The translations under genes and the position numbers were made by a program. Positions 33,792-44,546 of a stretch of DNA of 64,000 nt are shown here, piece by piece (position 1 is the first letter of the stretch; every line of letters starts with the position of its first letter). This DNA is from Oxytricha trifallax (lineage: Eukaryota; Ciliophora; Spirotrichea; Sporadotrichida; Oxytrichidae), in assembly GCA_000711775.1 (NCBI GenBank), contig ARYC01025379.1, positions 51,245 through 115,244 on the forward strand. Direction: 5' to 3'. The notes under the pieces are model-generated. The model was not told the DNA's origin, did not search any database, and worked only from the letters and a program-made list of their open reading frames with translations.

Positions 33792-34604
33792 ACTACTTTA
33801 GCTTTAAGATGTCTCGATATGCCTTTAGTGCAGACTGTAATCAATTTTGATTCTCCAAAGAAACCCAAGGATTAGGTCCACAGAGTCGGTAAAACTGCAA
33901 GAGCTGGAAGAGGGAGTAATTCTGTCTCACTTGTCACAAAACAATATAAAATTGTGTAATTTTATAAATACTATATAATAATTTACAGTATAAAAGAGTA
34001 AGTTTATTTGTCACATAATACGATATTGACTTGAATTTTGATTGTAAAAAGTACGTTGGTATTAAGATTTATAAGCTAGAATTAAATGAAAAGGAAGTCC
34101 TAGATTATATTAATCATTAAATTTAGCTCCTTTTTTTATTTAAAAATATTTTCTAATCATCCTAAATAATATTTAACAATACATTCTTATAGTTTAGTAA
34201 ATGAAATACAAATAAGTTTTTTATTAGATTAATTTAGTGATAAACAAATTAAAAACTCACTACTAAATCCTTTAATTTAGAAAATAGATTTATTCTTATT
34301 GTAATAATTTTATTTTCTCAAAAATATAATTAAGGAATCAATTATTTTGAGGATATAAATCAAAGTGATGCAGGTAGTAAGAATTAAAATGGCTGAGTTA
34401 GGAATCAACGTTATGTTTGATAAATTCAAAGAAAAGAAGTCGCTCATCAAAGACTAAAGAAAGGGTCCAAATAGAGTTCAGTAGTTCGGATTAAGTACTG
34501 TCAAAAGCAAGGAGTTCCTGGCCGAAAAGTCTAAAATGAGGAAGAGAGATGAGAAATAAACTGATAAACAAACCACAAAAACGAATGAGCAAGCAAAGAA
34601 GTGA
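33792..34604 (+). CDS. DEAD-box RNA helicase, C-terminal half in three MDSs
   Basis: Three coding segments separated by two IESs encode the C-terminal half of a DEAD-box RNA helicase of the DDX47/DDX49 (Rrp3/Dbp8) sort, enzymes that remodel RNA in ribosome assembly. Segment 1 (33792-33938) has LDMPLVQTVINFD and motif VI as HRVGKTARAGR. Joining at the 8-bp repeat TTGTCACA gives SLVTQYDIDL, exactly the usual next block. Segment 2 runs 34008-34122, and joining at TAAAT gives the tail VMQVVRIKMAELG, which ends Lys-rich at the TGA at 34602. Both joins restore frame. The usual ASRGLD block reads ALRCLD, a mild divergence. The DEAD/Walker half is not upstream here and must lie elsewhere. The exact helicase subfamily is uncertain. 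Confidence 0.88.
33939..34007. other. IES, pointer TTGTCACA
   Basis: A 69-bp AT-rich segment between direct repeats TTGTCACA at 33931-33938 and 34008-34015. Removing 77 bp (segment plus one repeat) joins the helicase frame into the conserved SLVTQYD block. The family consensus confirms the join, making this the best-supported IES in the window. Confidence 0.88.
34123..34355. other. IES, pointer TAAAT
   Basis: A 233-bp AT-rich segment between TAAAT at 34118-34122 and 34356-34360. Removing 238 bp keeps the helicase frame open from segment 2 into the C-terminal tail that ends at 34604. Coding composition on both sides supports it. The pointer is only five AT bases, so its exact edge is less sure than the first. 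Confidence 0.75.
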
Positions 34605-34711
34605 TACTACATGTTAATTTATTTATTTCCTTAATAAAGACAATTATTATTAACAATTAAATCAGTTATTAAATTATACCATTAAGTATTACTGCCAATA
34701 TAATCTTTTAA

Positions 34712-35146
34712 TCAATCTTAAAGTTACTTAATAAAATATTGATAAAATTGTATGCCATAATTTATTTCATCATCTCCTTCTAAACTAAACATAATCTCAG
34801 CCAGATCTCCAATAGTTTTCTTACCACTCACTTGCACTGCCTTGTCTAATTTCTCCATTTGAACTGTGAACCTTTAATTGCCAAAAGTAGTATAAATCAT
34901 ATCTCTGTTTGCCTAATAACTGGACATCCATTGCAATATGAATTTAATTCCTGAGCAACCATTGAATTCACCACATCCACAATTCCCAGTCACAACTTTC
35001 TTTCTATTTTCATTCTCAAAGTTATCTATTGACTTCTCATCACCATTTAAGATGCCAATGAAACCTAAATAACTTTTCACCAGATCTCGGTTTATACAAA
35101 TCTTTAATAAGTTACTAGCTTAAGTTACTTGCAAATCTTATTGCAT
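34712..35146 (-). CDS. ORF of 144 residues, unknown
   Basis: A minus-strand frame without TGA from the ATG complementary to 35144-35146 to the TGA complementary to 34712-34714; it stays open a little further upstream. The protein contains CINRDLVKSYLGFIGILNGD, a Cys/Gly patch (GNCGCGEFNGCSG), and a C-terminal part QVSGKKTIGDLAEIMFSLEG. TAG and TAA serve as Gln. The Cys patch could bind metal, but no family is recognised. It is convergent with the helicase, about 110 bp away. Confidence 0.7.
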
Positions 35147-35274
35147 TAATTGCTACAAAAGTATTCTCTAATATCTTAAAATTAAATTTTATAATCATGA
35201 GATATATTTTATAATAAAAAGTAAAAATCAATCATAGTAATAATTATATATATTTAAAAAGCGAAATAATCATA

Positions 35275-35835
35275 ATGTTCAGCAGCTTAAGTATAAACGA
35301 GAAAAATTTCTTAGAACGAACAATAAAATCCAAGTTTAGAGTAAATGCTCGTGGTCTCTATGATTATAGTCCTGTAGATGTTGATTTGGCAATGAAAATG
35401 GACAAGTTTTTGCTTAAAATAGAGAAAACTCACATCCTTACTCAAGCATCATAGAAACTAGTCAGTCCTTAGCCAGGCAAACTTAATGAGGGATTTTTCA
35501 GATTTAATACTGAGTTTAGTTAATTATTGCATTCAGCAGAATATACCTCATCAATAAATACTTTGAGCGAGATGAGTGCTGATATAACTAGATTTATTTA
35601 TAAAATACTCAATTCATCCAGTGCTACTTAATTTAAACAATAATTAAAATTTATCTCAATTTACTCAGAGAACCTAAATTTTAGATGCAGCAGACAGAGA
35701 ATCTTTGTGTATCGTGCAAGGCAGACTAGTATGATCTTTAAGTGTGGATCTTTTCCTTTAAAACTAAGATGGAAACGTGATGGATACCTGTTTCATAGCA
35801 AGTTTATTATGCCTCATGAACACTAGTTTACCTGA
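35275..35835 (+). CDS. ORF of 186 residues, unknown
   Basis: Open from the ATG at 35275 (MFSSLSINEKNFLERTIKSK) to the TGA at 35833 with seven TAA/TAG Gln codons. Composition is ordinary globular protein, with a basic and aromatic C-terminal part (IFVYRARQTSMIFKCGSF, then LKLRWKRDGYLFHSKF). The ATG follows an AT-rich leader, and the divergent minus-strand gene starts about 130 bp upstream. After the TGA a further coding stretch follows in another frame (35872-36108), so the true protein may continue across a short eliminated segment. No family recognised. Confidence 0.7.
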
Positions 35836-35871
35836 AGTACCTATCTCCTGGAATTAAGTGAAGATTAATTA

Positions 35872-36108
35872 TGAGAAAGTCAAATATTTGAATGTTCATC
35901 ATATACCCTTTTGCATTACTTTTATTTTATTGAGGGTATTGATCAGCCTATTTTGGAAGCTAGTGGAAAAGAAAAAAAGCTTACCAAGTCAAGGCTTAGA
36001 ATACATATGTTGGACTATTACGGTTTAATTAAAAATGAATATGTTAAGTTTAAGTACATAAAAATATTAGAGAATTTGGGTGAATCAGCTGTAATGTTTG
36101 GAAATTGA
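35872..36108 (+). CDS. Coding segment, probable continuation of upstream ORF
   Basis: A frame with no TGA from 35872 to 36106 encodes LHYFYFIEGIDQPILEASGK and RLRIHMLDYYGLIKNEYVKF, ending AVMFGN-stop. It follows the 186-residue ORF by 37 bp in a different frame. It could be the next MDS of the same gene; no clear pointer was identified. A start at the internal ATG at 35911 would make a 65-residue protein. Not recognised. Confidence 0.5.
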
Positions 36109-36292
36109 TTCTGTTACTATTTTCTAATGTAGTATAGTTTCTCTTTAAAAGACTAAGAGCTCTAAATAATCATTCACTTTATATCAATTAATATAATCTT
36201 TATGTTAACTCGCTCGCACCATCATAGAAGCATTTGCAAACAGACATACATTATAACTTTTGGATTCCAACTCTTAAAAGAAAATTTCCTGA

Positions 36293-36820
36293 CTGCAATC
36301 TCTTGAGTTGTAAAATCAATAGACTGCCCAATAATTCCTAGAGTAAATGCTGATTGATGAGCAAAGTGTTGATAAAAAAGCCTAAAATTTCTCTTCTGAA
36401 AAATCAAATTCCAAAAAGGGTAAATAGCAACAATAAGTGACATCAAGCATACAGAAATCTGTTAAATAAACTCAATAGGATGTCAGCGAGGAGGATGAAG
36501 ATATAGTAGAGGAGTAGGAAGTGATTTAGATGCTTAATAGCAATTTAGAAAGTAAAACACTATAAAAGGCTACACTCAAACCAATAGTAATCATCATCAA
36601 ACGCCATTTCAAAGTCAAAGCATGTAAAGGTAATACTGATGAAGATGAGGACGATGTGAATGAAAGCAGAAGAGAAGATATAAAGAGCAAGTAGAACAAG
36701 ATAACTGATAAACTGAAGGAGAAACAGAACGAGTTGAATGAAATTAAGAACTTAGATGAAGATAACCTCAGTCTCTCTAGTGCACTTAAGAAGAAAAACA
36801 AGAATGAGTATTAACAATGA
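36293..36820 (+). CDS. Acidic coiled-coil protein segment
   Basis: A frame without TGA from 36293 to the stop at 36818, with a possible ATG start at 36347 (MLIDEQSVDKKAQNF). The protein is Gln/Ser/Lys-rich, then strongly acidic (DVSEEDEDIVEEQE), then basic, then acidic again (NTDEDEDDVNESRRED). It ends in a Lys/Glu coiled-coil-like stretch (KLKEKQNELNEIKN). Low-complexity charged regions of this type suit a nuclear or nucleolar protein, but the sequence gives no function. Minus-strand frames over the same interval are shadows. Confidence 0.65.
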
Positions 36821-36899
36821 AAATAGTACAATGAATTATTCTATCTAATTGGATTAATTAAATTGAATGATGCCTATTTTAATCGTTAACAAATTAAAT

Positions 36900-37625
36900 A
36901 GTTGAAATGGTTGTTAATAATTTAAATTAAAAATATGAAAAGATAAAGCAAAATAAGTACGACTTGATGATGATTCAAGGAACATAAGTAATATACTTTA
37001 ATCTAAGATATCTAGTAACTAAATCACGAAAGCCGCATGAAAGTCAGTATTAAAAAATAACAATCTCTAGCAAAACCTTAGACAAATACTAAAATCTAGA
37101 ATTCAGCATAACAACCTTAACTTATAGTATAAAATGATATAAATGTATCAATTAATCAAAATTTTGATGTGGAAATGATTAATATAGCGAGAGAGATGCT
37201 TGGTTAGAAAAATATTTATTTTTGTAATTGTAATCCATCGACATAAACCACTTTTTGTTATTAAGTTAATTAGATCAAATGAAGCAGGTATTATTACAGA
37301 TATTGGAGTCTGATAAAGTATTTGCTAGTTAAATATCTAAACTTCACAGAAAATAGTCTATTAGCTATAAGAGTAATATTAATAGAATGAATTTGATAAA
37401 TAAAAGAAGCAAAATATAGGGGGATAAGTCTGGAAATATAGATAAAGCACAACTAATTGAAGTGTGAAAGCAAATGTTTGTAGATGAAGGTATAATGAGT
37501 TAGGATTAGTTAGACGAATAAATTAATAAAATATAAGGGAAGAAAATGCTCAAAAATAAGGGGATCAAAAGAACTAATATTTTTATTTCTTATTGGTAGT
37601 TAATTATTTAAATATTTAAGAATAA
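36900..37625 (+). CDS. Coding island with an EF-hand-like loop
   Basis: Plus-strand coding-like text starts near 36905 (QKYEKIKQNKYDLMMIQGT) and resumes at about 37272 with LDQMKQVLLQILESDKVFAS. Near 37420-37470 it reads GDKSGNIDKAQLIEV, then a TGA codon, then KQMFVDEGIMSQDQLDEQIN. This resembles an EF-hand loop and exit helix (D-x-x-G-x-I-D-x-x-x-L), shortened by about two residues. The TGA sits where an aromatic residue would be usual. Either a pseudogene or a gene in pieces; the calcium-binding call is tentative. Confidence 0.4.
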
Positions 37626-38005
37626 AAGAAAAACTTAATTTTTAATTAAATTAAATTAAGACGAAGTAAATTTAATGTTGTCAATTAAAGTAGTTGAGTA
37701 TAATAGATAATTATAAAATAATGAAAATGCAATTGACTATTTCATGTTTACGGTATGGTGATATAAAAACTTTTTACCATTAAACTTAACAAAGATTAAT
37801 GTCTAATTAACTGAGATTCTTAAAATTTTTATATTTTTTTATTCTACTGAATTATATTTAGAACATTTTTTAATGGAATTTATAAGTTATTTTTTTTACA
37901 TAAATTTTATACTTAACTAGGAGGTTTCAATATCTTAAATTTAGAATTATGTCATCTAATTGAGCTTGAATAATAAATATCTCCCAAGTATCTTGCAACA
38001 TTGAT
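37626..38005. other. AT-rich DNA, nothing certain
   Basis: No supportable gene. Confidence 0.4.
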
Positions 38006-38530
38006 TTAAAACACCACCGTTAAAAACATCTAAGAATCCAATCCACCTCAAAAATCCTTTAAAGAGCCTCTTTAATCTTTAACTAATAAGCCAATTTCCA
38101 CAGCAGACTACTTATTTCACTTGAAACTTTAGCAACAAAAATCATAAAGTCAAAGAATTAGCCAATCCATCCCCACTATCAGAATATAAGTCTCATTCAA
38201 TCCCAAAATTAGATGATTTAATAGTTCAGTAAAATACCCTGAATTAGAAATTGAATGATGATAAGCGGATACTGCTCCGTAATAAAAATCTAACTGATAA
38301 GTAAAAAGAGAAGCTAATAACTCCCGTTGAAGAACAAGATTAATAATTAAAATGGGAAATTGTTAGTCTTAAAGGAAACTAGAGAGCTGAAAGCTCCGTT
38401 TTATGAGAAAGTACCTTAGAAAAGTAGAAAATTTGAACATTAAAAGAATTTATCAATGGTTTAAAAGATGAAAGAATTAGTGGCAAAAGCTGTTATTAAA
38501 GAGAATTAATTATTGGAATAGTTTTAATAT
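38006..38530 (+). CDS. Coding island in three frames, charged protein
   Basis: Successive open stretches: NPPQKSFKEPLQSLTNKPIS (about 38040), LSEYKSHSIPKLDDLIVQQN through RILLRNKNLTDKQKEKLITP (about 38180-38400), and LVLKETRELKAPFYEKVPQK through VQKMKELVAKAVIKENQLLE (about 38355-38525). Each is in a different frame and each has strong coding composition with TAA/TAG Gln. They look like one charged, helical protein broken by two frame changes (near 38175 and 38370). Not recognised. Confidence 0.45.
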
Positions 38531-39485
38531 TGATAAAGTACAATAATAAATTTTTGATATAAAAAATGATTTAAGAATGTTTAATTAAATTTATGAATTT
38601 AAGCTTATAAAACTTGGGTAAGTTAATATAAGTAAATTAATTTAAAAACAATTTTCGTATTAATAACTTAATTCATCGTTTAATTTTATAAAGTATTCAT
38701 GTACTAAGGTTTTATGAGAGATTATTAGGGTAAATATACTTTACCTATAAATAAAATCAACCTAAAATATTCTAGAAGTTAATATTTAGCATTCAATGTT
38801 TCATTTATCAACCATGAACGATTAGTTCTGCCTATAACCAAACAAGAGGACTCTATGTCCTGAAGTAGGTCAAGGCACCAATTATCACATTACCCTTTCA
38901 AATCCCTCAATAAATTATTATAAAATAAAATTGGACTATCCCTCTATGTAAAGCCCTAAAATTGTGTTTAGTTACAAAACATAACAAAATTCCTCTATAA
39001 AAACGTAATAAAGATACTAATTCGGATTAAAGGTCATCAAAGATAGGCCCACATATTTGATCATACCAATGCAATCAAAAATGATTGTTAAAATAAAGAG
39101 TCGATACTTTAGAATTATCCAGGTTCTTTGAATATAGGTATGACTCAGAATATATTATAGACAGAGAAATTAGAGAGTTTACTCATTAAACTTCCGTTTT
39201 AGTCATACAAGGTCAGTAGTGATAACCTCATAACTCACTATCAAATTTATTTTAGTTATATATTTATAAGTATGGCTTCCAACTAAAAAAGTAAGTTTTT
39301 ATAGAATTATTTAAAATATATACAGAATTTCAGAGGTGCTTTCAAAATCTAAAAGAAATTGACCCCCACCACATTTTATAATTTAATAGGAATATTTCCA
39401 AGATTAAAAATTCTCTAAACATTTACCTAAAATCTTTTAGAAATTAAAAATTTTAACAGGAATTAAAGCCAATGATTATATAAAA
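38531..39485. other. AT-rich DNA, no clear gene
   Basis: Mostly AT-rich. Short open stretches near 38870-39240 were not convincing. Confidence 0.35.
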
Positions 39486-39665
39486 ATGGAAGTTAATGAG
39501 AGTAGCCAAGCATTCGATTTATCGTTCTAGGAAGAGCTGAATGAAATTCTGGTGGAAGTAGACAACCAAAAGAAACGAAAAATTGAGAAACGATACTATT
39601 ATCTGGTAGTTACCAATACTTGTTGGTTATTCTCATCAAGACCAATGCAGTTCACATTGAAGTGA
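39486..39665 (+). CDS. Small ORF of 59 residues
   Basis: From the ATG at 39486 to the TGA at 39663: MEVNESSQAFDLSFQEELNE, a charged helix, then KIEKRYYYLVVTNTCW. It ends 70 bp before the next ORF on the same strand and resembles a first segment leading into it. Unknown. Confidence 0.45.
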
Positions 39666-39735
39666 TGTTTTTTACAAGACAATAATTTTCTCAAAATCTT
39701 GATGAAATTTCGATTTTATATTACGCTAGCTCTTT

Positions 39736-40311
39736 TTGACTCATGTTTATATTTTTATCCGTGTTTTAAGAAAGTTTTATTGCGTAGATTTTGAAGAAAT
39801 GACCAGGTATATTAAGCGTAAGAGGTACAGAGGCAATTATTACTTCTCAGAATGTTTAAAATACTACCTCAGTTCTAAGTCTCCTTCATTATACACTTCC
39901 CTTAAGGGGCTATTTTTTAACCAGAGTTAAGTACTCGAGACTAATAAATTAATATCTACATACATGATTGAATAATTACTATACTTGAGTCGCTTAATTT
40001 ACCCCAAAGTATTAAAATTACCACACCTCACCTAAATTCATTTAGATCAAGTGAATAAGCTGCACATTTCCCCGAACTTTGAAGCCCTACTACCTAAAGT
40101 ACAATATTTGCAAATGTATATGTACTTATTCAAACTAGACAAGCTATAAACGCTTTTTCATTTGGATTTTTTCGCTTTCTTTTAAGTCCATTATTTCTTA
40201 GAAAAGTTTATTAAGTTAAATCAAATCTAAATAAGATATAATTTTGATTACATAAATTATTTACAATACTAATCTTATCTTTTTTCTTTAGCTATTAATT
40301 TAAGGACTTGA
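39736..40311 (+). CDS. ORF of 191 residues, Leu/Tyr-rich, possible LRR-like
   Basis: Open from 39736 to the TGA at 40309 with many TAA/TAG Gln codons. Repeating short units with Leu and Ile at regular spacing (LPHLTQIHLDQVNKLHI, FEALLPKVQYLQMYMYL, LQTLFHLDFFAFF) suggest a leucine-rich-repeat or F-box-like architecture. Hydrophobic content is high but no clear transmembrane helix pattern is seen. The ATG at 39736 may not be the real start, since upstream sequence in this frame is also open. The next ORF overlaps its stop as TGATGA. Confidence 0.6.
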
Positions 40312-40601
40312 TGAAAAAGTATTAAGAACGGTACATTGGTGAATGTAATCTCATTCTGAAACTTTTTAAAAAAGCCTATCTTTCGAAAATGATCGATCAA
40401 GGTTACAGCTATGTTACCCTTGAAGAAATGAAAAAGATTATAATTATGGAGGAGATTTCCAAGCATCATTAGTCATAATAATACACTAACTTAAATTAAG
40501 ACCAAAATTTGGATGCCCCTCTCGAGTTTATTTTTATTTTATTTGTAGTAGTTAGAAACAGACAACTTGTAGAAAGTTTAAATGTCAAAGAGTATGCATG
40601 A
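40311..40601 (+). CDS. ORF of 96 residues overlapping the previous stop
   Basis: The ATG at 40311 overlaps the upstream TGA (TGATGA) in a different frame. The protein begins MKKYQERYIGECNLILKLFK, with a helical middle (VTLEEMKKIIIMEEISK) and a Gln/Asn-rich part, ending VKEYA at the TGA at 40599. The overlap suggests that the two open stretches are one protein interrupted by a frame change. Unknown function. Confidence 0.5.
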
Positions 40602-41090
40602 TACATTATAAAAATTGGAGATTAATAGAAGAAATTCAGTTGATAAATCTATTTTAAACAATGGGATATCATTATAGATTTAAAATTTTGAGGTTATCAT
40701 TAATTCCTTATTCTTTTGGAATAAAGAGGTAAATTTATCTAATTTAAATATAATATTTGATGATTAATGGGTTTATTTTTTAATTATTTACTCTTTAATT
40801 AATATTTTTTTATTAAATCAATATATTTATACTTTAAATCCATTTCAAATTAATCCTTTTTCTTCAGTTATATATCTAATATAGTATGATAAATTAAATC
40901 ATATAATGAACCTTTAAATTAACTTCAATTAAGTGCTATTAAATTAGATTATATTATTTATTGATAGTTTTAATTACTTTGGAAAAATTAAATAGAAATT
41001 ATCTAAAAATTACTAACCCAACTTGCGGTAATTAAATGATTATATTTGTGTGGTTTATTTATAGTTGCCATAAAATAATTTATTTTTAAT
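40602..41090. other. AT-rich DNA, nothing seen
   Basis: No supportable gene. Confidence 0.5.
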
Positions 41091-41094
41091 GAAA

Positions 41095-41600
41095 ATAGCA
41101 TAATTATAGGTGAGAAATTTTAATTAATCAACTTTGCACATGTTTGAATTTAATATTAAAATAGATAAATAAATTTAGGTACTCTACCGCAGTTTTTTTA
41201 TGTTTAATCAAGAGTACCTTAATTGTGTTAATTAAATAAAATAAATATTTAATAAAATTGCAACACTTTAAACAGAAAATGCATGCTAAGATTTAATTAT
41301 ATTTTTAAGTTATATATTTACTAATCTTATACTGCTCAAGGTAACATAATTTAAACGAATTTTACTTTCAATATTTTTTTTTATTAGCAGTATAAATAAA
41401 TACATTTTCTGTTAAAAGTGATTCAATTTTTACTATTATTTATTTTATTTAATTAATATAATTAAGGAACTCTACCACAAAACATGTTATAAATAAAAAA
41501 TGCTGTAGAGTACCTGAATTTAAATTTCTATTTTAATATTAAATTCAAATATGTGCAAAGTTGGTTGATTCTAATAACTCACCTATAATTATGCTATTAA
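41095..41600. mobile_element. Foldback element (long inverted repeat)
   Basis: The arms are near-mirror images over about 190 bp: 41095-41290 (GCATAATTATAGGTGAGAA outward end, CAACTTTGCACAT, GGTACTCTACCGCAG) pairs with 41400-41600 (ATGTGCAAAGTTG, AACTCACCTATAATTATGC). The centre contains a second imperfect inverted pair (GCAACACTTTAAACAGAAAATG with its counterpart). No coding. Probably a MITE or foldback transposon. It ends about 100 bp left of TBE copy 4. Confidence 0.8.
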
Positions 41601-41739
41601 TATTAAAAAGCAAATTAGTGTGTAATAGAGATTTTTTAATTTTACTATTCACTCATACAGGACCTTGGCATTATGGGCTAGCTTTCATAATTTAATATCT
41701 CCTAACCAATTATTAAATGTGATCAATTGTTTGTTGTAG

Positions 41740-43048
41740 TATTATAAACTCTGCCATTTTCTCATTATACCTTTAATCTTATTCTGCTCTAAGAACTGTT
41801 GTAATATCTCTTTTAAAGCTGTAGTACTCATTTTTAGGAAATTTCATTTTAATACAATCGTTGCTAGTGCACATTTATCCCACATAATATTACAATCTCT
41901 CCAGTCCTCCTCTCTCTCTCTGGAAAATATCCAGGTGTACCATAAAGTAGCTAAAACCAGAGCTTCAACCTTCTATAATCTATTGAAATCAATTATTGCT
42001 ACTCTAAGAGGTGAACAATTAAGCATAATTTTTCAGGCTTCAAGTCTCTATGAACATATCTTAATGAATAGAGTTCTTCTAGGCATTTGCTAACATTTGT
42101 AAAAATAAGAGGTAGCTACTTTGGAATCATTTAATCTTAAAAACGTAGTCTCTTAAAGTCATTTAATATAGATGGAGACGAAAAGCAACATGATCTTGAG
42201 CAAGCAGAATTGCTTCGAGCTTTATTATAAATCTGCACTGTTTATCCCTTGCTCTAGTAAGAGCTTAGTACTCATTGACAAGTTTTATAAAATACTTGTC
42301 ATCGCATTTAAAATAGCTGAAAGGATAAATCTTGCTATAAAACTACTTATCAGTTTTGACTTTCTTCTCAATCTTGTCCTAAGTATGAAATAACTATCCT
42401 CACACTCTTGAAGGTCAAATACATTTAAAATTGGTAACTATAGTGCTTGTATCTTCAGAGTGCTAATAACTATATCAAAAGCAGAGAGACTTCTTCCTGC
42501 TATAATTAGCTTATTTTCTTTCTAAACTTGCTCCAGTGATTCTAAGGTGTCTCTTGGTTTCTCTTTAAAAAGGAAGGATTCCCCAGTCTCAGGATCTATG
42601 ACCTCAAACCTCTTACCATGATGTTTTTCTAGGTGAACTTTTAAATAATATAAATGATTTTATTGCTTCATGCAATTTGGGCAAAAATATTTTCTATCTT
42701 TTATAATGCTTAAAATATAGCTTGGGTTTGTTTGAGTGCTACTCTAAATATGATGCTTGAGAGCTGATTTAAAGGTGAAGGCACTCTTCACATAAATTTA
42801 ATGCTTGAATTTCTTTTTTCTTTTTCCCTCTGAACCATTTTTATTGGTACATCGCATAAAATATGTTGGCTCTGCATTTCTATTTAACAATTGAATTGCT
42901 ATTTGAAGTCTGAAGTCTAAGGTAATAGAATTTCAGGTTCATATTAGGTAGAGGCATCGCAAGTCTAAATTTTCTTTTAATTCATGAAAGAAATTTTTTG
43001 CTGGCTAATACCATGCAATGCCACTTTTCTTAGTAAGTTGACGCTCAT
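41740..43048 (-). pseudogene. TBE 57-kDa zinc-finger/kinase gene, broken
   Basis: Starts MSVNLLRKVALH at the ATG complementary to 43046-43048. A kinase-like part is recognisable near 41940 (YGTPGYFPERE, then DWRD) and near 41780 (LEQNKIKG, cf. LDKNKING in copy 1). The zinc-finger region is weakly preserved (near 42640-42800). Several frame changes occur, and the final residues of copy 2 are missing. Confidence 0.8.
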
Positions 43049-43060
43049 TTTATAAGTACT

Positions 43061-43324
43061 AAAACCCCATAGATCAATTAAGACATGAGAATTGGGGTTA
43101 AGAACAATTAAATTAAGAATTAATTATTATTGGCGTATAATTATAATGATTGGGCTAATTATTAAAACTATTGGCTCGATTAATTGTCCTTATAAAGTAA
43201 TCCAATCAGAGTGTGTATATTTGATTTTAGCCTAATTATTTATAATATTAGCCAATTATAATTAATTTTTAATCTAATTGTTCTTAACTCAAATCCTCAC
43301 TTCTTAATTGATCTATGGGGTTTT
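43061..43324. mobile_element. 264-bp foldback element with C4A4 ends inside TBE copy 4
   Basis: Begins AAAACCCCATAGATCAATTA and ends TAATTGATCTATGGGGTTTT, with inverted similarity continuing inward (GGGGTTAAGAACAATTAAATT against its mirror). Almost palindromic, non-coding, inserted just upstream of the 57-kDa start codon. Its telomere-like AAAACCCC tips resemble TBE tips, so it could be a tiny TBE-related non-autonomous element. Confidence 0.78.
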
Positions 43325-44100
43325 ATTAATAATTATATAAGCTGTTTAAAATTCTACCCTTTATACACAAGCAAGAGCATATCCTCAAAGATTTAGAGAG
43401 GTTTAATGGGAAAAGAGTGTGAGACATTAGTTTTATATTTTTTAACATTCATCAGGTTTAAGAACTTTTAAAAATTTTCAATTCTTAAAGCCTGATCTTG
43501 CTCTTTTAAGGTTAGTTTTCTTGTTCTTCCATTTTTTTGGAGTAATATTATTCGTTTAGATTCAAGATATTTTTCTATATTTTACAAACATTCTGATCAT
43601 TTTGTCGCGGGACAGTTATTATCATTATTGTCCGTCGACAATTTTTTCTGATCATTTTTAGGTAATTTTTAGTCATGTATTTTGAAAAATTCTTAATTAA
43701 CTTTGAATAATTCTTGATAGATTTAGGTATATTCTTGGAGGATTCAGAATAATGTTCTTTTTTTCCAAAAAAAAATATTTTTCCCTAAAAAAATTAACTA
43801 AGGATTCCAAAAAAGGCACCCAAAAAAAGCAAAAAAGATTAGTGATAAATTCTTATAGAACTATGATAATGAAAATGGATTTTTGAGATTCTTGATTTTC
43901 AGTAAGTAGAGATAAAAAAAATGTGATTAAAAAAAAGTTTTTTAAAAAAGTTAATTAAAAACAGGGCAGAGATAATAGCATCTGCCTCGATTGGGTTTTA
44001 AACAATATTTTTTCTAAATTTATATTTAATCATTAATTATATATAGATAGATTACTATCTTCCAGACCTGATGTTTTAAGTTTGAAAACCTCTAAAATTT
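43325..44100. other. AT-rich sequence of unknown origin within TBE copy 4
   Basis: Absent from copy 2's intergenic spacer. Contains poly-A/poly-T tracts and no convincing gene. Confidence 0.4.
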
Positions 44101-44546
44101 TTAGGAGGTGTTGAAAGTAATGATTAGAGATAATTTATATACTAATCCATCCATTTTATACATTAAAATGCACCTAAATTTTTTTTGTGAAGTTAGGTGA
44201 TGCTCCTAAATATGTTCTTGTAAATTTAGGAGGGGAGGTTTTAAAATTTATTTTGATTTGTTTAATTTACCACCTAATACGTTTTAAACTTTATTTTAAG
44301 CTTCTAATAATGTTTTTAAATTAGGAGCACTCCTAAAAAAATAATTATTATTAGGAGCAATTTAATGGAGAATGTTTGATAAAAATGAAAGTCAAACTCT
44401 GAAACTTTGAGAAGATTCCTACATTTTTATTTTTTTATTAAGGTTAATTTCCTAGTGGATTCTCTATTATTAGTCAAATTTTAGTAAGTTCAGTATTGAT
44501 ATCCATAATTTTAAATTTCATAATTTTTATAGAAACTGGGAGCAAT

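Noticed and set aside
36222-36801. Minus-strand open frames opposite 36293-36820
   Set aside because: The plus-strand frame is longer, has better composition and a natural end; the minus frames are its shadow.
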